Source of the DNA: Diphasiastrum complanatum
Taxonomy: Eukaryota > Streptophyta > Lycopodiopsida > Lycopodiales > Lycopodiaceae
Length of the DNA: 64,000 nucleotides
Reading direction: 5' to 3'
NCBI GenBank assembly: GCA_029204225.1
Contig: CM055113.1
Coordinates: 1,531,973 to 1,595,972 of the forward strand
Every line of letters begins with the position of its first letter. Positions within the stretch are counted from its first letter, which is position 1. The notes under the pieces are model-generated. The model was given only the letters and a program-made list of their open reading frames with translations, was not told where the DNA came from and did no database searches. Below, piece after piece: positions 56,341 through 64,000 of this stretch. The position numbers and the translations under genes were made by a program.

Positions 56341-57575
56341 ACATTTGTCTTGTGATATTATAATCCATAGTATACTAAACTTGATTACATTCATTATCTA
56401 GTAGCGACCATACGGGTTCATTATCTCCTAGCATTACTACCATCATGTACTACAAGTTCTATTTTTTTAAACTTTGTGGATATCACCATATTTGAGTTTG
56501 TCTCAATTCTCAAAAAAATTCTTTTCTGTAATGTACCCATTATGTAGTACTTACTTTTTGACATGATCGACTTGGTCGTCCTATCAGTGGTGTTGGTTAA
56601 AAGTTCTATACTCTCTTGAAGGTTTGGTATTTATTCCACTTAGTTGCACAAAGGACATATGTGCAAGAAAATAATCAATATGAAATGACTAAAGTCTATC
56701 ATGAATGGTGTGGTTGATGGGTAAAGAAGTCCACTAGAGATTTCAATCAAGGTGTCCATTTTCTATAACTATGTTGGTTGATTCAAGGAGATAAAGTTCT
56801 ATTGTTTGACTATCATGATGTCTACATTCTTTACATGCACTATTTTATGTAGTTAAAAAAGGAAACAAAGCTAGACTTTTGCAATGATTGAAACATCTAG
56901 AAATATATTAACAAGGTGCTATAATTAATATGCATATAATATGTAAAGATGGTCACTAAGATATCATTTTAAATGAAATCAAAATTATTTCTCAAACATT
57001 ATACATGATTGAAATTCATGTATGAAAACATACAAAGTATTCAAGATTCAATAAACATAAGAAAAGATGTCAAACATGACAAAACTATGAAAACCAATAT
57101 GAGCTCTTAATAAGTTTCATAATTTTGATGCAATAAATAAATGATGCAAGTCAACAAGATACTTGTTAGAGTTAGACGCAAAATATAATAAAGATAGGAC
57201 CCAATATGGATAAGGATAAGGTACCACTAATCAATTCTGATATGAGGATATGGTACAATTAATAAATTCTAGCATTGCTATGGACAATATATCAAGTTGG
57301 ATATCAACACTCATTCAAATTCTAGGTCTTAGTTGATGGGTATGCATTGATGGCTTACCAATAAAATCAAACAATCTATATAACAAATCATATCAAAAAA
57401 AAGTTTTGAATGTTATCCACTAGGTAGGTTCTATTGTCTTCATAGATATATATTATTCTATAACATACCTACGAGTCAACAAACAAGTGTATTTGCTCAA
57501 TTATCGAATATTCAAATTAGTCTCAAGTGTGTGGTGGTAGATTTGTCAAGCTAAGATTTTACAATAGAATATTAT

Positions 57576-57576
<1 letters not shown>
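56341..57576. other. AT-rich, no gene seen
   Basis: No motif, repeat or long ORF recognised. Confidence 0.5.

Positions 57577-57644
<68 letters not shown>
57577..57644. repeat. (GT)34 microsatellite
   Basis: Uninterrupted GT dinucleotides, followed by (TTAA/TTAT)-rich text and a short GTAT run (57679-57693). Confidence 0.98.
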
Positions 57645-57646
<2 letters not shown>

Positions 57647-58069
57647 ATTAATTATTTATTTATTTATATATTTACATATATGTATGTATGTATGTCATAC
57701 GGAATGTGTTCTATTGCATCCACATTTTGGAATGTATGTTCCAAAATTCTTTTTTTTTTTCAAATATTTTTTTTTGTCATCATCACCAAAAAAATTTAAG
57801 TTGATGACTTTTCATGAAGCTGATAGACTTGGTTATGGGGAAGATCTAACTCAATTGGAAAATTTATCACTTAGTCTACCTTTGGAAAATGAGAGATTAC
57901 TTAGAATAGAGATAAACAATTGAGAAAACATTTTATCTTTAACTATTTAATTAGATGAAAATGTCAAACTAAGGATGATGATTTTTTAGAAAGAGTTGAG
58001 AGCATAAAAAAGAAAATTGTAGTTTCACACTTTCGAGGATAGAATAGTTCAAGGGAGAAAATAATGTTT

Positions 58070-58520
58070 TGTCCATGTCCAATTATGGGGGATTTGGAAT
58101 GATTTTAGACATGCGTATTAGGCATCCAGTAGTCAAGATTATTAATTATGATATTCAAGGCTAGTTTAATCATTACTAGCCTTGAGAGGGCCCAAGCATC
58201 CAAATAATAGCACTTGGATGCATGTTAAGGACCATCAGTAGTAGCTGGAATTATATTTAGTATGTAGTAGGGTTGTTTGGGCACCATCAAGGTCTTGTCC
58301 ACCTCCATCATTGGCTTTCATTTCCTAGTCACTAGTTATATCTCCTCATTGACATTCATACATTGTGGCTCGGGGGGTGAAGTTATTGTGCATTGATCTC
58401 TAGCTTCTACTTGGTTCGGTGGTTTGTCTCCAGTGTTAACTTTTTTTTTGCTTTGTACATGGGATCTTTAGGTGTTTTCCATAACAGACACTATCTTTAC
58501 ATTAACTGAGATATCTTTCT
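58070..58520 (+). repeat. Worn LTR copy, family A
   Basis: Weak but collinear likeness to 5891-6370 and 60389-60818: GGATTTGGAATGATTTTAGACATG, CCTTGAGAGGGCCCA, GGCTCGGGGGGTGA and CTTTAGGTGTTTTCC occur in the same order. Confidence 0.45.
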
Positions 58521-59839
<1,319 letters not shown>

Positions 59840-60388
59840 GTTCAAATTGGACATGCCTAGGTTCATGAAAATGTCCAATGAAAAAAATGATGATGGTCCA
59901 ATTTACAAGTTGGACATGTGAGTGGACAAATGGGAGCAATATTGGATGTTGGACAAAAGAGTCACTCTAGAGGCACAACATTTGGGCTATGATGTGTTGT
60001 TTTTGGAAGGTGTAGCATACAAGTGGTGGAGCACCTGTCTTCAATATGTAAAAGCATTATGCACTTGGAAGGAGTTCGAACTTTGATTGAGACATGATTT
60101 ACTTGCCTAGATGAAGTCACAACTCGACAAAAGTGATTGGATATGACGAAAGACAATATGATGGTACAAAAGTATTTTGATAAGTACCATGATGTTATTA
60201 CAGTCATTCCAAAAATGGACGTGAGAATACATATCTTTGATTTTGGAAAAGGTCTTCGCTTTGCTATTACATGTGAGTTAGTAGGGCTAAGTCCAAATCT
60301 CTCAATCAAATGGTGGAACTTGCTTCAATTTATGACCTTAGGCAAGATTGTAAATCTCAGAGAAAAGGTGGCAAAATTGGAGCTGGAG
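59840..60388 (+). pseudogene. Ty3/gypsy gag remnant
   Basis: The plus strand reads LDKRVTLEAQHLGYDVLFLE, then GVAYKWWSTCLQYVKALCTW and KEFEL with stops after it. The WW followed by TWKEF and a helix is the signature of the Ty3/gypsy gag core. Further frames to 60420 carry no motif. No zinc knuckle or pol follows; the family A LTR begins at 60389. Confidence 0.6.
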
Positions 60389-60818
60389 GTGTTACGGCCA
60401 TATTCAACTAAGGATTTGGAATAGTTCTAATATGGTAGGCCGGCCCTTTGGTATTCAAGATTATAAGTTACGCCTCAATTTAATTCCATGTCAAGTCCAG
60501 TTTGTAACTAATAACCTTGAGGGGACCCAGACACTCCTATTGAGACATGTGGAGCAGTGCATGTCTTGTGACAGTCTTACACTGAAGATTGCATGGGATA
60601 TGTGACCTATGTTTAGATGGACTGCATGGGAGGTTGCATGGGTGCATGCACAGAACTTTGTACCCCTATGTATACGGGTGTGGACACGTCCTCCTTCATT
60701 CTAAGCTTTGGCTTGGTTGCTAGTTTTCTTTCTTTCTTCAAGTATTCACTTGCCATGGCTCAGGGGTGAGGTGTTCAGATACATCTCAGTTGGTGGTTTG
60801 GCTCCTTCTAGTCTCTTT
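60389..60818 (+). repeat. LTR family A, interrupted
   Basis: Begins TGTTACGGCCATATTC and matches 5891-6325 until TAGTCTCTTTTG, where the next LTR is inserted. Confidence 0.7.
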
Positions 60819-61214
60819 TGTGAAAGTACTATACTTTAGAACCATAAATGGATCTACAAAAGATCCACAAGAGTGATTGGATGATTGCTTAGCAATCTAT
60901 CAAAAAATTGGACACAAAAAAGTTGATCTAGATTGGCAATTTGACAAACAACAAGCATTAACAATCAAAAGCATTGATCAACATTGAAATCCGAGCCTAC
61001 ACGTCTGTACTACAGGCTGTAGTATGGTCTTCAACCTGAGAAACAAGTAGAAATTGATTGGTTTCATTTGGATCACAAAAACTCAATGTACATAGTGGGT
61101 TGCCACGTGGCATCTTGGCCTTACATGTGTGGAACCCAATTATACACAATATTTACAATGTTCTACATGGTTTTTGATCAAGCTAGATTTGCCAATTTTT
61201 GGCAATTCTTCACA
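60819..61214 (-). repeat. LTR (396 bp) of a minus-strand element
   Basis: On the plus strand runs from TGTGAAAG to ATTCTTCACA, followed by CTCCTC (minus-strand purine tract), so it is the 3' LTR of an element lying to the right. It breaks the family A LTR; TCTTT (60814-60818) would be the target duplication on this side. Confidence 0.65.
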
Positions 61215-61275
61215 CTCCTCAAATTTAGCTTGATCGATCTACAACTCTCTTGCTAGATGAATGAATGCTTTTAGT
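61215..61275 (-). other. Remaining interior of the element with LTR 60819-61214
   Basis: Sixty-one bases of the 3' end of that element's interior, starting with its purine tract, before the next element cuts in at 61276. TTTAG (61271-61275) is the expected left target duplication of the next element. Confidence 0.5.
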
Positions 61276-62004
61276 GTGAAGTTTTTAGCACGTGTGAACT
61301 TCACCACACACCCTGCAGGATCTTACTGAGGTGTTGTGATTGCACAAGGTTGATCAAAGAATAGTATGCTTGAAAAATCTAAGGCAAGAGCACAACGGCA
61401 TACATCTGATGAAAAAATCTAACTCTTTACTATGAGAAATGAATGTCAAAAATAATTCTAAGTGTTCAGTATGGGAAAAAGAGACTGCTCTCGGGTAGAG
61501 AGAGAAAATCATACATAGAACGCTCGGGCAGAGAGAGAATGAGTCCAAAACACCAAAATCTCAATATTCACAATATGGCAAAACATGCCCAGCTTTTCCT
61601 ACATGAGAGAGACTCGAATTCCTACAGTGGAGTTGCATGGAAAGTCCACTTAACTGAACTAATTCACCTACCAGAGATCCACATGTGTAACTGCATCCAT
61701 GTACAGTGCATGTACTACATGTCAACTCATAAAATTGCCTAGACATGTGTAGATCACAGAAACTACTTTGCATGTTGCATGCACTGATTGCATGTGGCTT
61801 GCATGCATACAGTAAGACTTTGCATGCTATCAAAACATCTGCATGTCATTACAATTGAACCTATCTAACTCAAATCCGAGCTACACTAGAAGGATATGTG
61901 CTCAATTCACACTCCTTATATGTACAACATGAAATCTAGTGGAAATTATCATGGACATGACCCCAAACTCGAGATAGGAAGATAATATTTTATCAATCTT
62001 CACA
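61276..62004 (-). repeat. 3' LTR of the right-hand copia element (729 bp)
   Basis: On the minus strand it starts TGTGAAGATTG right after the purine tract AGGAGGAG and ends CTTCACA, so TGTGAAG/CTTCACA form inverted ends. It holds CACATGTG and CACGTGTG words like the other LTRs. Confidence 0.8.
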
Positions 62005-62018
62005 CTCCTCCTTAAAAT

Positions 62019-64000
62019 TTATGTTCCTATCAACATAGATTTCAAAATTAGGCCAAGGTTTGACCTCATCTTCATAAAGACATTCTTGAGTAGAGGCTTG
62101 GTGAGAAGATCTGCAACACAATCTGAAGATGAAACATGCTCCAATGAGATCTCTCCTCCAATGACTTTTTCTCTTACTAAACGATGAGCCACTTCAATAT
62201 GCTTGCTCCTTGCATGAAAGGCTGGATTATTTGCAAGAGTCTGAGCAGAAATGTTATCATTCTTGATAATTGGTAAATCTTCATCTGCATAACACTTAAG
62301 CTCCAACAGTAGCCTTTTGATCCATAAAACCTCCTTTGTTGTGGTTGTAAGAGATTTGTATTCAGCTTCACAGGATGATAAGGAAATAGTTGTCTGCTTC
62401 TTTGACAGCCAAGAAACCAAATTTACTCCAAGAAATATAGTGTAAGCACTTGTGGATTTTCTATCCAACCTGTCTTTTGCAAAATCCGAATATGAAAAAG
62501 CAATCAAAGTCAGATCTTCTCCTTCATAGTATAGTCCATAATCCAAGGTAGAAGATATGTACCTCAAGACTCTTTTAGCCAACTTCCAATGATATAACTT
62601 TGGATCCTGCATGTGTTGACTCAGCTTATGAACACAAAAGCTTAGATCAGGCCAAGTCATTGTTAACTAAATAAGTGAGCCAATAAGACTCCTATAAAGA
62701 GTGATGTCCTCAAAGGATTTTTCATCATCTTTAATAGGAACTTTTACAGTGTGCTCCATAGGTGTATCTATGCCTTTACAGTTCTCCATATGAAATTTTC
62801 TGAGCATGGAAAGTGCATATTTACTTTGGCTCATAAATGCATGACCTTTCCAAAAATCTATTTCAAGGCCTAGAATATAGTGAAGAACTCCTAAGTCCTG
62901 CATTTTAAACTCAGTACCAAGTGCATGCTTAGTTTCTTCAACTAACTTCTCACTGTTTCCACAAAGAAGGATATCATCTACATAGTTGAGACGAATAATT
63001 ACAAAGTTATCTACAAACCTATAATACAGAGAAGGGTCATATTCACTTAGACAAAATCCGAGTGATATGAGATAGGAATTGAGCCTTGCATACCAAGACC
63101 TTGGTGCCAGTTTCAGTCCATACAGACTTTTGAACAAAAGACAAACTTTTGATTCATCACCTTCCTTCACAAAACTTGGAGGCTGCTCCATATAAATCTC
63201 CTCCTCAAGGTAACCATTGAGAAATGCATTAGAAACATCAAGATGGAACATACTCCATTTGTGAAAACATGCAAGAGACATGAGTATGCGAATTGTTACC
63301 ATCTTTGCAACTGGTGCAAAGGTGTCTTCATAGTCAAGACCTTTGATCTGTGAGTAGCCTTTGGCACAAAGTCTTGCTTTATACTTATTGATATATCCAT
63401 CATGATTATACTTGATTCTGAATACCCACTTACATCCGATCACATGCATGTTTTTTGGTGGCTCCACAAGCTCCCATGTGTTATTTGACATCAAGGCTTC
63501 AAATTCTTCGGTCATTGCTTCAACCCACTTCCTGGATTGAAAAGCTCCCTGGACATCCTTAGGCTCTTCATCTGATATAAAAAGTGCATGATAGGAAGTT
63601 TCACCTTCCACTTACCTTCCTTCTTCATCATATGTGAGCCTCCTTGGCTCAAATCTTGCTCATGTAGATGTTTTTGGTGTGATAGCTTGAATCTGCTCCT
63701 CCTCAAGCCTCGGCCTCACCTCTTCTTGAACAACATCAAGATTGATGATTGATCTTGCATGAGTCCCTTTGATCTGAACATCATCCAAGTTAAATTTCTG
63801 ATCTTCATGAAAGACCACATCTCTACTAACAGCATTTTTGTTAGTAGAGGGCAAATAAATCTTGTATGCTTTTTTAGTAGATGCAGAACCTACAAAAATT
63901 CCTTTCACTGCACTAGGATCTTCCTTCTTCCTAGTTTCTATAGGTACATGCACAAAGCATACACAGCCAAAAATCCTAAGATGATCTACCTTAGGCTTTT
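62019..64000 (-). pseudogene. Ty1/copia pol (integrase end, RT, RNase H), runs off the window
   Basis: From the right edge: integrase C-terminal part (KVDHLRIFGCVCFVHVPIET, VGSASTKKAYKIY), then RT from 63611: NNTWELVEPPKN, CKWVFRIKYNHDG, DVSNAFLNGYLEEEIYMEQP, LNYVDDILLCGNS with the YVDD pair intact, and MQDLGVLHYILGLEID. RNase H (62660-62019) has FSYSDFAKDRLDRKSTSAY, SLSSCEAEYKSL, NNPAFHARSKHIEV and ADLLTKPL. Few breaks are seen: a TAA near 63612 (after EEGR) and a TAG near 62663 where YLT is expected, plus a possible shift near 63660. This is the best kept retroelement in the window; its 5' half lies outside. Confidence 0.92.

Noticed and set aside
57527-57799. ORF with a Cys-Val run
   Set aside because: Produced by the (GT)34 tract.

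Overview
The window looks like nuclear DNA of a land plant with a large, repeat-rich genome. The evidence is broken copies of a plant-type arginine decarboxylase and of a SMARCA3-like (HLTF/RAD5 class) helicase, many Ty1/copia elements primed by initiator methionine tRNA (TGGTATCAGAGC), Ty3/gypsy remnants and introns with plant-like GT/AG sites. A fern or another non-seed vascular plant is my guess; the sequence does not settle it. No rRNA, CRISPR array or bacterial-style operon is visible, and I could not recognise a tRNA gene by eye.

Layout. 1-1.0 kb: 3' end of a copia element with its LTR. 1.0-2.4 kb: non-LTR-type reverse transcriptase fragment. 2.6-3.0 kb: decayed histone H3 gene with centromeric-H3-like wording. 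3.2-5.3 kb: a convergent pair, a ULP1-type protease gene (+) and a small gene with a possible ubiquitin-like fold (-). 5.4-11.1 kb: mosaic of copia pieces, one internally inverted. 11.1-13.5 kb: foldback repeat, unidentified ORFs and a Ty3/gypsy RT scrap. 13.5-17.6 kb: two minus-strand copia remnants. 18.5-21.3 kb: unidentified minus-strand ORFs and an arginine decarboxylase pseudogene. 22.4-26.6 kb: a non-coding, GC-richer LTR retroelement (LARD-like). 27.4-40.7 kb: SMARCA3-like gene in two pieces, separated by 11.5 kb that holds a second copy of the ULP1/small-gene pair, a minus-strand multi-exon gene and a copia element. 42.6-53.8 kb: plus-strand copia elements, one carrying a complete nested non-autonomous element with a perfect 5-bp target duplication. 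54-61 kb: LTR scraps, long (GT)n and (TC)n tracts, a Ty3/gypsy gag remnant. 61.3-64 kb: the best preserved copia element, minus strand, running off the window.

How the parts relate. Almost every coding stretch is mobile-element derived and broken. The only host genes recognised are the SMARCA3-like gene (helicase core split; about 130-150 family residues between the halves not found), the arginine decarboxylase pseudogene and the H3 pseudogene. The most unusual feature is the repeated convergent pair at 3.2-5.3 kb and 28.7-30.2 kb: the two loci stay collinear through the 3' ends of both genes and the spacer, so the pair moved or was copied as one unit. It may be an undescribed mobile element; no termini were found.
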